NCBI RefSeq assembly: GCF_000002075.1
Contig: NW_004797947.1
Span: 155,282-219,281, forward strand
Length of the DNA stretch: 64,000 nt
Direction: 5' to 3'
Origin: Aplysia californica
Lineage: Eukaryota; Mollusca; Gastropoda; Aplysiida; Aplysiidae
Under the pieces are notes generated by a model. The model had not been told where the DNA came from, did not search any database, and worked only from the letters and a program-made list of their open reading frames with translations. The translations under genes were made by a program, and so were the position numbers. Positions within the stretch are counted from its first letter, which is position 1, and each line of letters begins with the position of its first letter. Positions 35,507 to 47,400 of the stretch are shown piece by piece.

Positions 35507-36254
35507 GTAGGAACAGAACAACCAAGTGTCTATACCTTGGCTACGCTGTCCTACCATTGCAAAACTACTTTGCCAATTTGGTACACAAGTAGATGTAATA
35601 ATAAGCGACAATAATCAATTTTATAATCATACTTCATTACTAAGCTTACTCAGACTCAATGACAATGACATGATTAGCCTATCTACAGTCTAGAATCTAG
35701 ATCTAATCTAGATCTAGATATATCTAGATCTAGATCTAGATAATCTAGATCTAGATAATCTAGATCTAGATCTAGATCTAGATTTCTAGATCTAGATCTA
35801 GATCTAGATCTAGATTTTCCAGATGATATGAACAAACAACAACCAGTTAGAACTCAGATCTCACAAAAATCTTGCTCTCGATACAAATAATAATTGCCTA
35901 GATTTATAGATTCTAAATTTTCTCTAGATCTAGTGGTCTATATTCTAGACTCTATCAATCCTCAATTCGGTGCTTGATCACTCACTTCAATTAGGCCAGA
36001 AGTTGAAGACAATGTCAACAGAGGCTCTGACAACCGCCAACAACAACAACACTGACTATGTGACCGGTCACTTGTCACCTTCCCAGTCACCGACACCACT
36101 TTCACTTTTGGTATTGTTTCGTGATGCGTAGTCTGTCTTGACATAGATTTATATTTTTTTAATAACCCTCTTGGCAAGTTGAGGAAGCAGTGCCAGGCCA
36201 GGAACATTTCCATTTACATACTTAAATTTATTGTACACAACACTCCGAGCTTCG
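35507..36254. other. Intergenic with a long TAGATC tract
   Basis: No gene supported. The AGATCT tract is listed separately. Confidence 0.5.
35695..35820. repeat. TAGATC hexamer satellite tract (about 125 bp)
   Basis: Near-uninterrupted tandem TAGATC/AGATCT units, the longest such run here. The unit is self-complementary, so either strand can fold back. Confidence 0.92.
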
Positions 36255-36300
36255 GTTTATACCAAAGATAGTACAAGACTTGTACTATCTTTGTTTATAC
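36255..36300. mobile_element. Palindrome-only insertion P1 with 8 bp target duplication
   Basis: GTTTATAC (36255-36262), then CAAAGATAGTACAAG, a central A, CTTGTACTATCTTTG (36263-36293), then GTTTATAC (36293-36300, sharing one base). The insert is nothing but two inverted arms. The arm start CAAAGATAGTAC equals the terminal bases of the hAT-like MITE at 59839, so this looks like two element ends fused with all internal DNA gone. Confidence 0.75.
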
Positions 36301-36346
36301 ACACCACAGAATTCTACACTTAAGTGTAGAATTCTGTGATACACAC
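36297..36346. mobile_element. Palindrome-only insertion P2 with 8 bp target duplication
   Basis: ATACACAC (36297-36304), a perfect 34-base palindrome (36305-36338; arm CACAGAATTCTACACTT), then ATACACAC (36339-36346). Its left duplication overlaps the right duplication of P1, so one inserted beside the other. No longer element with these ends was seen in the window. The flanking CA-rich DNA makes ATACACAC less surprising than GTTTATAC. Confidence 0.65.
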
Positions 36347-36519
36347 ACACGCACACACTCACGACAGCAACTTTAAAAGTTTATTGAAGTCGAGTTTTCT
36401 ACATTATATTGCAGCTACAGAGGTTGTTGCAAATGATAGCCGTCGGTCCTCGACATAAAGTTGATAAAGGTTACAATTACAACAGGCCTATAGACTATTT
36501 ATTGAATAGTGCGTTTGTG

Positions 36520-36524
36520 TGTAC

Positions 36525-36557
<33 letters not shown>

Positions 36558-36576
36558 TGTGTGTGTGTGTGTGTGT
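36520..36576 (+). repeat. (GT)n microsatellite
   Basis: GT repeats ending at the 3' end of SINE-1 copy 8. Confidence 0.95.
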
Positions 36577-36751
36577 TTTAGTAAGTGTTTTACGGCACTT
36601 GCAGCACAATTAAGTCATATAGTGCTGAAGATTAGAGGTGTTACATGAGAGTAACAAACACAAAAAGAAGGAGGGGAGATAAAGACGATAGATGTTTAAT
36701 ACAGTAGGAATAAGAAGCAAACCACACCAGAGCACTCGACCAACCACCCAC
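36577..36751 (-). mobile_element. SINE-1 copy 8
   Basis: On -, it starts GTGGGTGGTTGGTCGAGTGC and ends AAGTGCCGTAAAACACTTAC. It is flanked on both sides by GT repeats (36520-36576 and 36758-36808), so the target was probably a GT microsatellite that it split. Confidence 0.85.
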
Positions 36752-36755
36752 TATG

Positions 36756-36773
36756 AATGTGTGTGTGTGTGTG

Positions 36774-36808
<35 letters not shown>

Positions 36809-36810
36809 CC
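36756..36810 (+). repeat. (GT)n microsatellite
   Basis: GT repeats next to the 5' end of SINE-1 copy 8. Confidence 0.95.
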
Positions 36811-37149
36811 GTGTGTGCACGCACACACGCGTCTTTTATAACAACAATTTAGAGCGACCTTAGGTTTTAAGGAGAGAGTGGTGGGAGTTGTGTTTTGTGG
36901 TCGGGGATGGTAATCAAGTTTGGAATAGTAAAAATTAAATTCAAATCTTTATTTATTTATCAATGGTTTGGACATACTACAATCGTCTGAGCCATTTGCT
37001 TCGGTTAATTTTAAAAAGTTTAAGAGAAGCACGTCGACATTATACTGTTACAAAATTTAATACTAATACCTATATAATCATATACCGATATCTAGCGCAG
37101 GAAAAGAGCAAGAGGGGACTTCTTCTTCTTCTTCTTCCTTGTTTTCGAT

Positions 37150-37626
37150 AACAGCAGCTATAGACAGTCAGTCCGATGTTGTGCACAAACTGTGCAGTCT
37201 GCTTCAAATCTTAGTTTTAGTAGAGGTTTTTACGGTGCTCGCAACAGCATAGAGCGCCAGAAGATTAGAGGTGTTGCAAGAGAGTAACAAACACGAAAAA
37301 GAAGAAGGAGAGATAGGGATGATAGATGCTTCATAGGAAAGAAGAAACAAACCACACCAGAGCACCCGCCAACCATCCACCGTTTCAAATCTGAGAGACT
37401 GCCACAGAGCTTTCTCTCAAGAGGAGTCACATTCTGCCACGTCATCTGTGTGTACGCAGGGTGGCGTAGCGCGTGCAGTGCTGAAAGATATGGTTGGCAT
37501 CCTCTTGGTCGTGTCCACATTCACAGATCGTGGACTCTCCCACTTTTAATTTAGGGTGCATGTGGTGTTTGAGTCTGTTGAGGCCACAATTGAGTCGAAA
37601 GATTGTGACCTGGTCTGCTCTTTAGT
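37150..37626 (-). mobile_element. LINE 3' end (C-terminal part of non-LTR reverse transcriptase), split by a SINE
   Basis: On -, 37626 to 37382 reads RADQVTIFRLNCGLNRLKHH, then STICECGHDQEDANHIFQHC (the CxC..H..C knuckle common after the RT domain of I/Jockey/CR1-like LINEs) and, after a frame change, TPLERKLCGSLSDLK. After the SINE at 37211-37381 the frame resumes at about 37206 with DLKQTAQFVHNIGLTV, the usual end of such proteins. There is at least one frameshift, and everything 5' of this is missing. Clade not assigned. Confidence 0.75.
37211..37381 (-). mobile_element. SINE-1 copy 9, inserted in the LINE
   Basis: On -, it starts GTGGATGGTTGGCGGGTGCT and ends ..TAAAAACCTCTACTAAAACT. It is flanked by AGATTTGAAAC and AGATTTGAAGC, a duplication of LINE codons for DLK. 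The 3' stem is GGCGCTC..GAGCACC (one mismatch). Confidence 0.88.
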
Positions 37627-37996
37627 ATGTTCAAGAGGGAACAACAGAGGGAACGTAAGGATTGATCGAAGTAGGAGCATCCAGTGATCTTCCATTTCCA
37701 TGAACTGCCTCACACTCATCGGCACATCGTGTACAGACAGAAGACGTGTGTAATTTAATCCTTTCTTTCCATGCTCATTGTGAGATACTATAACAATGTG
37801 CTTTCCAGTCTGTTGCGGCTTCACCTTCAAGACCACAGGGCGTGGGGATTGTGCGATGGGGGTTGAGTCTGTGTATGATTACTAGGTTTGCTCGCCACCA
37901 AGAAAACAAAAGTGACAACGATGGCTTGCGTGTGAGTCAAAGGGTAAAAGAGAGCGAAATATAAACTCAAACAGACGGAGAGCGAGCGAGCGAGCG

Positions 37997-38094
<98 letters not shown>

Positions 38095-38114
38095 GAGAGA
38101 GACAGAGACAGACA

Positions 38115-38152
<38 letters not shown>

Positions 38153-38398
38153 CCAGAGACTCGTTTCACAGACACAGAACAAACTCTGCCTTCCGTATGT
38201 TTACTTATACCAGACCTACAAGGGCAGCCCAAAACACATAATATGCCATCTTGGAAATAATTTAAAGCCCATGTTTAAAAACAATTTTCACTCATTCGCC
38301 AAAGAGCTTTGTTAGGTGTTAAAATTAAAACAAGATATTGTATCACTATCAGCATGTGGTGGACTATATAATAAATATAGCAGGCCTACACAGTTTTA
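37627..38398. other. Intergenic with long GA and TA microsatellites
   Basis: No gene. (GCGA)n and (GA)n at about 37978-38111, then (TA)n at about 38117-38150. Confidence 0.6.
37978..38150 (+). repeat. (GCGA)n (GA)n (TA)n compound microsatellite
   Basis: Over 100 bases of GA followed by about 16 TA units. It makes Ser/Leu-repeat frames on - that are not genes. Confidence 0.95.
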
Positions 38399-38913
38399 CA
38401 GTATAACACGTATAGCTCGAACTTGTCGGGACCGGCCTCGGTAGTTCGAGGGATCCGTACGAGGGGTACATGAAGAGTGTTATGGCATCGGCTGTGTCAG
38501 AGAATCAAGGGAAGCAACAGATTTTTCTTTCTTTTCGACCATTGTCCTAGATCAGATAGGTTAGATCTACGATCTATGCCCATTGACTTGAATTAGAAAT
38601 TGACAGATTGAGAATGAGAAACACGATGAGCAACGCTTTCGAGTTCGATCGCTAATAAGCCTACCGGTACCAAGACAGTTTGATTGCGCGGGTCATTGTG
38701 AGCGGTTTTTAGTCTGCACCAGTCGATCGGTGCCTTTTCAAAATGTTCAAAATATTTAACAATTGGCAAGATAAGCATTAATGTATATATACCGCAACAG
38801 TGATCAACAACGCGATGACAAAACAATGCAACTCTACTCCGCCTCTCCCACCAAGCGTGCAGTCCTTTGCAAAGAGGGGTGGGGCAGCCGATCGTGAGAT
38901 GCACAACCTGATA
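38399..38913 (+). mobile_element. Group J pogo-like MITE (about 515 bp)
   Basis: It starts CAGTATAACACGTATAGCTC after TA (38397-38398). The body is the inverse of 21750-22270. The right end has no clear inverted repeat, so its limit is taken from the alignment with the other copy. Confidence 0.65.
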
Positions 38914-40377
38914 TAGGCTCATTTGATTTCAGAGTAATAAAGTTTTTATCAAATATCTCCATTTGCTTCGATGCTGTACGTCCCACTACGCCCTGGTTGG
39001 CTGACCAGGCAAAGCCAAAGCAGCCTACCTTTTAATATAAATATTTTATCATATAAACTGGGTCTATGGGGCATGAAACATTTTCCAGTAAAAAGAAAAC
39101 CCCCAAAATTAATACATGTAGTTGAAAGCAATGATGAGGAATAAAAAGGCTTAGGAATCCCTCATTCCGTGACACAGCAAGTCGTGCAGTAGGGACAGTT
39201 TCAATAAGAAAGACTCGTATATTGCTGGCATTTACATGAGGCTGCTACTAGAAAACAATATAGGTTTTGTGGTGAATTTGACTCCTGGCAAAACTGTGTC
39301 CAATAAAGTATATGTTATATATATTAAAATCATATATATACGTATGTATACTTCACTCCACTCAAACTGTCATCTGAGATGTAGCGGTTAAGGTGTTTCG
39401 CTGAGACATGCATAAAACTATTAAAACCCAAAGTCAATTCCTGAGAGAGGAGAATTTTTATCAAGCATCTCGATCTTTCTGCAGGGATCTTGTATTCCTC
39501 TCAGCCTCACTTGGACCTAACAGGCAAGGTCGGAAACCCGCCTTCGAAACGATCAAGATTGTGTCTGTGGGGGCGTAAAAACACCCTGCACTGATTGAAA
39601 AAACTCCACTCAAGGGTGAAAGAAGTTCTTGGCTTATATTTAACGATTCTAAAATCAACATGCTGCATCTTCAAACAGGTTTTCTTAGAACTACTCACAA
39701 ATGCTTTTCCTGGTACATACGATGACCCCTTTTTGTTCCCAAAACAAACAAAAAATTCTACCTAAAAATGTATAAACTGATACACGAACAAACAGAACAA
39801 GGCGTAAACATTATTTATTCTGTAAAGAAGCTACATTGGTTAAATTCATATAAAAAAACGAGGAATGCTTTATTTAAAATGTCAACCATGTGTATACAAG
39901 TAAAAAATATTGTAATTGTAGCGAGTGGAATGTTTTGTACTTTTCAAAGCCTGATCAAAGAAATGCTGCATCATAACTATTTTTGCTACTCTAAAACTAA
40001 AAATTTCCAATTCTCTCTGACCTCACTTTTACTTTTAGTTAAAACTGAATGATGGAAGAACCAAAACATAGAAATTCCTAATACAGAGGCATCTCAACTC
40101 AATGTTTCAGTCAGAAGAGAATATAGTATGTGTGTACTGGGGCGATGAAAAGAAGAGCGCTATGTACAAACAAAGAATAATGAACATTGGTGAATGATCG
40201 CATGATTATCTACAAAGCTGATATGAATGATCAACACCTACTGCTGATACCTGTATACTTAAAATTACATTTCCTCTGTTAATACAAATAATACGGATCC
40301 TGACTAAGTCTAGCTGTATTCATTCTTTGCTTACTTTATAATTTAAAATTACCGGTACATTTGTTTGCTTTCCTCTG
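38914..40377. other. Intergenic, nothing recognised
   Basis: AT-rich; short open frames on - near 39461-39698 show no family resemblance. No repeat with another copy in the window was found. Confidence 0.45.
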
Positions 40378-40745
40378 GTAAGTGTTTTACAGCGCTTACA
40401 ACTGCAAAAGGTCATATGAGTGCGCAGGACACACTTAACATTTTCAGCTGGTAGGAAATTTTGAATTTTCCCTGGGTGGTGGCCGAAGCCTACTCTTATC
40501 GAATTTAGACCACCAAGGAGTAGCAGTAGAAAGGCTGCAGAAAGAGTCAGGAGCCCAGTGGAGGGGGCAAAGGAGGTGAGGGGGTGGGGGCAGAAAGAGG
40601 AGACGAAAGCAGACGAGAGAACATTGCTAGAGAGCAGGAAAGGAGGTGAAAGGAGAAGAAAATTATTTGGTCGCTACCCGGGTTCTAACCCGGGACCTTT
40701 GAATGAGAGGCCAACACCTTAACCTCTAGGCCACGAGAGCCCCCT
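40378..40745 (-). mobile_element. SINE-2: tRNA-headed SINE with the SINE-1-type tail
   Basis: Read on -, the head is GGCTCTCGTGGCCTAGAGGT (A box), then GTCCCGGGTTAGAACCCGGG (B box region), about 230 bases of A/G-poor body with CTGCAGCCTTTCTACTGCTA, then the tail GCGCACTCATATGACC..TGTAAGCGCTGTAAAACACTTAC. The tail is the same as in SINE-1, while the head is not. Copy 2 is 19668-20045. Confidence 0.85.
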
Positions 40746-41488
40746 AACATTACATTTATGTTATATAAATCTCTTACTATATACACCTACAAATAATTTC
40801 ACTGTTTGAAATAATGTTTCAGCCACGCAATCCAATCTATTTCATGGTTAAAGCACAAACAGAACATTCTCCTTCAGGACATTTCAAGATCAAATCTTTG
40901 CCACCTCCCCTGAACCACTGAAAAATCAATTACACCAAAAAGTAGCCTACATGCATTTCTAAACATTAACTTAGATGCACCTAAACTAGTATACATACAC
41001 AAGAAAATGACAAAGCCAAACTTGTAAGTTTTTAAAAACTAATATACACATTTTCAATCAGTTTTGTTCCGTAATAATCACATTTTTTTTGTCTTTGCTT
41101 AAAACCTAGGTGACCAACTATCCAGTTGTTGTCGGCAAAATGGGTCAGGACCATGGCTGACAACTATGCTTTCTAAAAAAAAAAGCGGGCTCATTTCAGC
41201 TCTTGGGACAGTTTAAGTTCTAGAGTACATGTAACTAGCAAATGATAAAACAATGCATGAACTTCTATTAAAACTTTTGGAGAAAATGCAGAAAGTCCAA
41301 CAACAAGTATACTTTTCCTCAAAGTGAGTTTCCTCGTCACTGTTCCTGAAGATACAGCTGCCAGGAGACAAATGTTCTCATTGGTGGTCATTTAGATGTT
41401 AAAACAGATCTCAATTAGAGACTCTAAACAACTTGGTATGATCTTGGAAAGAGCATGTTTGTCATATAGTCGTAAGTTAAAGTAAAGA
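40746..41488. other. Downstream of the membrane-protein gene, no feature
   Basis: Probable 3' UTR of the - strand gene ending at 41489, then intergenic DNA. No repeat recognised. Confidence 0.4.
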
Positions 41489-44400
41489 CTATCCAAGCAC
41501 AGAGTAGGAGTGCACATATTTCTTGTCTGAAAACCGTAGCTCGTATGCCATCTCATTTTCCATTTCCTCAATCCTTGAGAACAAAATGACTGTGAAGCCA
41601 ATCTGAAAAAAAAAAGGATATACCACATATAATCACTTCCCAATCTATACTTCACCTTCAAACAACCACACACATTTACACAAACACAAACATAATTCAC
41701 ACACAGATCTGCCACTCTATGAAATCTAAAAATCAGAATCTCAAGAGGAAAAAAAAATCAGGATCGGGAGAAATGACTAATCAGCCAGGGATACTGTCAA
41801 GCTGGCTTAAAAGATTTTTCAGGGGTATTCATATATAAATATATGAAGGCGGAGTAAGTTTTTCGAAAAACGCGGTGCAACTGAAAGAACAAAAAAAATC
41901 GGAACATATCCGACCGAAATCGCAATGCTTGAGATTTGTGGCACAAATCAGGATATACCCCGATTAAATCAGGATGAGAGGCAGGTCGGCACACACAATG
42001 AGGCCCAATGCAGAGCCGCATTGTCTGTTTTCGATAATACCCCAGCACTCACCCTCACATGACCAGATTCAAAGAAATTCGAATGCCCTTTGTACACTAC
42101 TGGTAAAGTACTATGATGCAGCGTGTATATGAGGCTGTGCTGGAGTGAGCCTGGTGAGCTTATGTAATCTGATACTCTCGACTCTCAAAGACGATGGGTG
42201 TGTTGTTTTCTATTGAGCTAACAACTGAATTTGAGACAATTGTGAGGAAAAATTTGATTGAGTTTTTCAAGACGAGCTGTTCGACAAATAAGTATTGGCA
42301 TTTGAGAAAACAGTGTTCCCAACACAAAAAAAATATTTCTATTCAGTCTGGTAAAGGCAAATTGTATGAATTGTCTGTGATTTTAGGTTTTGAGTGTTCG
42401 TGTTATCTGTGCCCAACTATATTTACAGCCTCCAGCAACATTTTTTCCCCACAAAAAATGTTAGCTAAAATTGATCACATTTCATAGAGGTGACAGAATC
42501 TCCGTCGTAAAATGTACAAAGTTACTAAAAATGTTCACTATTATGGGTGGTAAAGCCAGTCATTTACTCAGTAAAGAGACAAATTTACTGGATTTGCTAT
42601 AAAACAACAATATCCCCCCCCCCCCCCGGTACTGACTGAATTACTATTACTTGGAAAGAGGATTGCATTCCATAATACACAGTTCATAACCTTAGCCAGA
42701 GATCCATTTGAGAAAACTGTTGCTGGACAGCACAGAAAAAAGAGTGATCAAGTAGGCAGGGTGATTTGTACTTCTCTACAGGTTCAATATAATTGCATAA
42801 CGCTTTATTTAGAAGGGTCAACTGTGATTTTTGTGGGTAAAAACCATCATTCCAACCCCCCCCCCACCAAAATCTATAAGGGCCTCGAGGACCGATTTTC
42901 ACTCACTCTGGGCACTTTTTACTTTTGGTATTTTCCGATCCCCCATTCAGTCTAGATTTTATTGACACTAGTCACTGAGTGAGTAACATTAACAGAATTT
43001 AATTTTACTTGGTTCTATGTTGTTTACTAAGAATTTTGATGTTTAACCTTGTTTTTCACAAAACACACTTTTTCACCACTTTTTGCTGGCATATGCCATT
43101 TTTTTTCCTCCACCATTTTAACATTTTCAAACACATAGACTTGAAATTTGGCATGTAGTAAGAGAAATAGTTTGTACTTGTAGTGGGCTGGTTAGTTTCG
43201 TATGTTTTGCCTTAGAATTTTTTTAACAATTTTTTTTTCATGCTAAAAATATTTTTAACTCACTTCAGACGGGTCACACAACAGTTGCGTGACCCCCGCC
43301 ATGACGCTCGCGACGGGTCTCACAAGCCCTGCGTGACCAACTTTGGATTTTTTTTTTCGCTCTACAAATCACGCACGGATCGCGAGACCCGCCTCATACC
43401 CTTGTTTGGCCAAGCCTGAGCTACTTAGACTTCGTTTCGTATCTCTGGGGCCGGTAGTTTTTAAGTTATTGAAGGTGAAGGACAGTGACCCCAACTGGGA
43501 TTGAACAGACCGGAACTCGCGCTTTGTTTTTTTCTATACAGCTCATAGTAATCCGACAGTCGCGTCGTAGTGACGGTCGAAGAAGTCGCATGAACAAGAA
43601 TCACATAATTTCGCCGTTTTCTATACTTCTGTGCGTTTTACTAGTTCTAGTGTCTCAGAATATGATGTGTCTAATAGTTAGGATCCTGGATATGTACCCG
43701 AACACGGCCCGAGTCGTAGTTCTAGGGCTAGATCTAGCACTAGTACCGGTGTTGTTTTTCGCGCAACGAAATCACAACGTCGTGCCGTACATCTGTCTCA
43801 TGTAATTCAGTGTATGGGTCTGAATCAATTCACAGACCAGCTTTTATATTTCCACCAAACACTTGCACATGTATACAAATCAAACCAGAACACTTTGAAC
43901 TTGTATTTTTGTTGTTGCAGTGAATTTCATTCTACTTGTCACGTCTCTGGAAATTTTTCGAAAATCAAATTCATGCCAATTTAAAAAAAAATCATACAAA
44001 TTAAAGTATTAGACTTAGACAACTTTAGTTTTTTGTATTAGATTAAGCTTGAATGTTACTTTACTGTGTCAAAAAATGATTACAATAGGGTAATTCTGAG
44101 AGTTGTGGTGATTTATTGAAATACCCCCCCAAAACGCCAGTCTTCAACGCTTGTGACTGGTGAAAGGGCCCAGTCGCAAGTGAGTTAAAGACCAAATTCA
44201 ATATCCCTAAATTTGAGAACAATTTTGGATACTTTGTAAGTATAGTATAAAAAATCAAAATAGTCAGCTGCAAGCACCTATTTATTTGTGACATTTTGCA
44301 AGTCACAGAATTATAAAAAGTTAAAAACTGTAGAAATGGTGGAGACCAAAAAATTGTCTCTTCAATTTTTAAGATGGTCGCCATTTCCACGCCAACAGCT

Positions 44401-47400
44401 TACGTAATCGAGTGTGTCAACAGTTGAACATGAATCTTTTGTCTCATACTTACTGCCTGTGACCAAAGTTGTATCAGTTTGTCTTTAGTTAAAAATGTTG
44501 TCCCGTAAGTATCGAGGCCCCTTAACAGTTTATCAAGTAACAAGCTTCAAAGAGCAAGGGAAAAAAACAACCCAACCCCAAAAACTCTTGAAGTCACATA
44601 CCTATCAGATTGAAAAGAGAAGACAAACTTAATATACTCACATGGGCTATTGTGCGAGCCAACCAGTAGAGCCAAATGAACACCACAAATGCCAGTCTCT
44701 GAAGTAAAAAAAAAAAAGAAATAAGAAAAAGTTAGAACAACAGGAAATTCAGGGCACACCAATGAATATATGTGTAAGCCCAATTTGTGGCTAAATTTAG
44801 GAACACAAATGACAAATAATTAATTCTGGCATGATATCCAAATGTGTTATGGATAAAAAAAAATAATCAAAGAAGACCCATTGATAAAAGTGGCAGTGGA
44901 TAACCATGAATCAGTAGAAATAAAAAAATTATTTAACACATGATATTACTCCTGAAACTATCTTCAAATGAACCACAGAAAAGAGTCCCAAATTCTATAC
45001 ACAATATGAAATAAGCAATCTACCGATCAGTGCCAAACTGTAACCAAAGTAAAACACATTAACCATTTCTCTACTGCGAGCAGTGCTTCACGGCTGGTGT
45101 TAACCCCCAATGCTGGACCGCGAGCAGTGTTTCATGGCTCGCCACTTCCTGCTTCAAACCCACACCTACTTTTGTAATAATCTAATCTGAAATCTCAGAC
45201 AGAAAAATGATCAGTTTTAGCGACATGTTGATAGAGGTAATTGTTTCCACTTTATTTTCATATTTTCAAGACATGTTGTTAATATTGAAAACTGAACTAA
45301 AAAATCTTTAATTTGTCCAAAGGAAGGCTGAATCAGAAAGTAGGTCACAGATAGGGCCCGGTCCAGGTGAGGGAACCCCCCCTCCCCCCTGGTAGTGAAA
45401 GAGTTAAAGAATAAGAAGACAATCTCTGAGGGTATTTTAGTTGCTGTTGATCAGGTGTTTGTGCAAGTACTTTCAAACAAAGTTATATTTTCAGCCCACT
45501 ACAATTGTCCTTTGAAGTTATTCCTTGTTTTATCAAACAACTATCAAGACAGATCAATTATTTTCGGATTGCTTCGGAAGAACTTGTATCATAAGACGGA
45601 CAAAAATATAATTATCCAGAAGGCTAGGACTAGGAATGACCTCAGACCATCATTTTTATGACAGCAAACAGTAAAATCAACTTTGGATTTCAAGGCTAAA
45701 GAGAGAAAGGTATATGTGAGGCAGCGAGGTGAAATCAGACGCACGTCAAAATAATGAAAGTCAAGAAACTGGAATTTTTTAGCAGGTTTGGGAATATTTT
45801 TTATTGAAACTTTGTTTTTGGGCTAAACACCTTTTCTGCCCATTAAAGAACACATTTCAGTGTGGAATTTACTGAAAAGCGTTGATTAAATGTCAATTTT
45901 CAGTTTCCCCTGACACTCAAACTAAGGAAATAACTCAACTTGTGGTGGCCATTTTCTCACTAATTTTACCTCTGAAACCAGGCAACCCCCACACCCTCCA
46001 ATCACCAATATCTTGACTTGAATCTGAGATAAATGGATATTTTTTTTCATCAAATGCAAGGCAAATGGACAGGCTTTAATACGATATCAATAACTCCCAT
46101 GGGTCTCAACTCAGAATTTTTTAAAAGGAGGAACTTTCCGCGTGATCGTGACAGAAGCCTATTTTCGTGAGACACCCACTATTATTATTATACTGTGGGA
46201 CCCTGGAATGTTGAAATAAAAACCATCAATTTATCAAAGCAAGGTTATTTCATACCAGTTTGAGGGTTTGGAAGATAATTTCAAATAAGAGTCACTTACC
46301 AAATATTTATAATCTTGATTACGTACAGAAAGTGGAGGCGCACTGTGGTCTTGTGCAACTTATTTATATTTTACCTTCATCATATTCCCCTGCATTTATA
46401 TAAACTATATAAAAATGAATCTCGGTTTGAGCCTGGGAAAAGGCCTAGAACCAGAATATCGACTGTCATGAACCAGTCTGGGTGTAATGATTCATTTAAT
46501 AAACATGAAAGACAAAATTAATGCTCAAACTCAAAGTAGAGTAATAACTTGAATAGCTCAAGTAAACCTATTCAGTGTGAGAGGTGTAAGAACTGTGGGA
46601 GGACAAGATGCAGTGACACTGAAAATCTGCAAATCTTGAACAAAAAGCTAAATATAGAGACATAATTTACTGTCACCCATCCAATGAAACGTGAACACTT
46701 AGGCCCCTGCCCTAAGTTCATTTACACGTTTACAAGTAGTTATGGCGGTTCCCGATTATACACAAGGCATGCACTAATGCGCACTTTACTTTGCAGAGAG
46801 CTGTAGTAGTAATCAAAATTCTAAATATTAAAATTTGCTTCCAATTTCTTTTCTTTTTTGTCCTCTGGTGTTGCGTCCAGCCACCCCCCCCCTTCCCCAG
46901 AGTGTATCTTTAAAACCCCCCCCATTCTGGAGTCCTGTACTTCACAGCGCTCAGAACGCGCGCAGGTTCATTGACCGGTCACAATGATCAAAGAGTCTAC
47001 ATAACAAGAGGGACCACTTCTCTCTTTGAGCCAATTAAAAAAGTGTCCTCAAAATTCGGTGGCGCCCTCTTCGCAACAGCGCACCTTTAGCGAACAGAGT
47101 TACTCTACTTGAGTTTAAAAAATCAAAGTGAAACTAGCAAGTTTTTGAATGAATTTCGGAAGAACGCTTTTTTAAAATGGTTACGCTGACAAAAAACCTC
47201 TTCCGGAGGAAAGGGTGATTGTTTTCTTCGTTTAATTTGACTTTAGAATGAAAGGCGAGAGGTCATTAAAATAAAAAAAAACTAAAATGCCGCACTGAAA
47301 GAACCCGAACTGCTGATGAACAGCAGTCGATCTGCGCACGCAAGGAGGTGCTATTCCTATTCTTCTTCTGGAAAAACGAAAGAGACCTTCAAAACAGACT

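Larger units (their letters stand above)
41603..44641 (-). other. Intron of the membrane-protein gene with two MITEs
   Basis: Contains R3 copy 1 (41704-41987), a poly(C) run near 42614-42627 and the TTAA element 43259-44184. Confidence 0.7.

Noticed and set aside
36263-36338. CRISPR-like or terminator hairpins
   Set aside because: Eukaryotic context, no spacer array, and each palindrome has its own 8 bp duplication, which points to insertions.
37882-38232. Long - strand frame with Ser/Leu and Ile/Tyr runs
   Set aside because: It is the compound GA/TA microsatellite read in one frame.
43485-43805. 106-codon frame within a TTAA element
   Set aside because: No resemblance to a transposase and no similar frame in the other TTAA elements.
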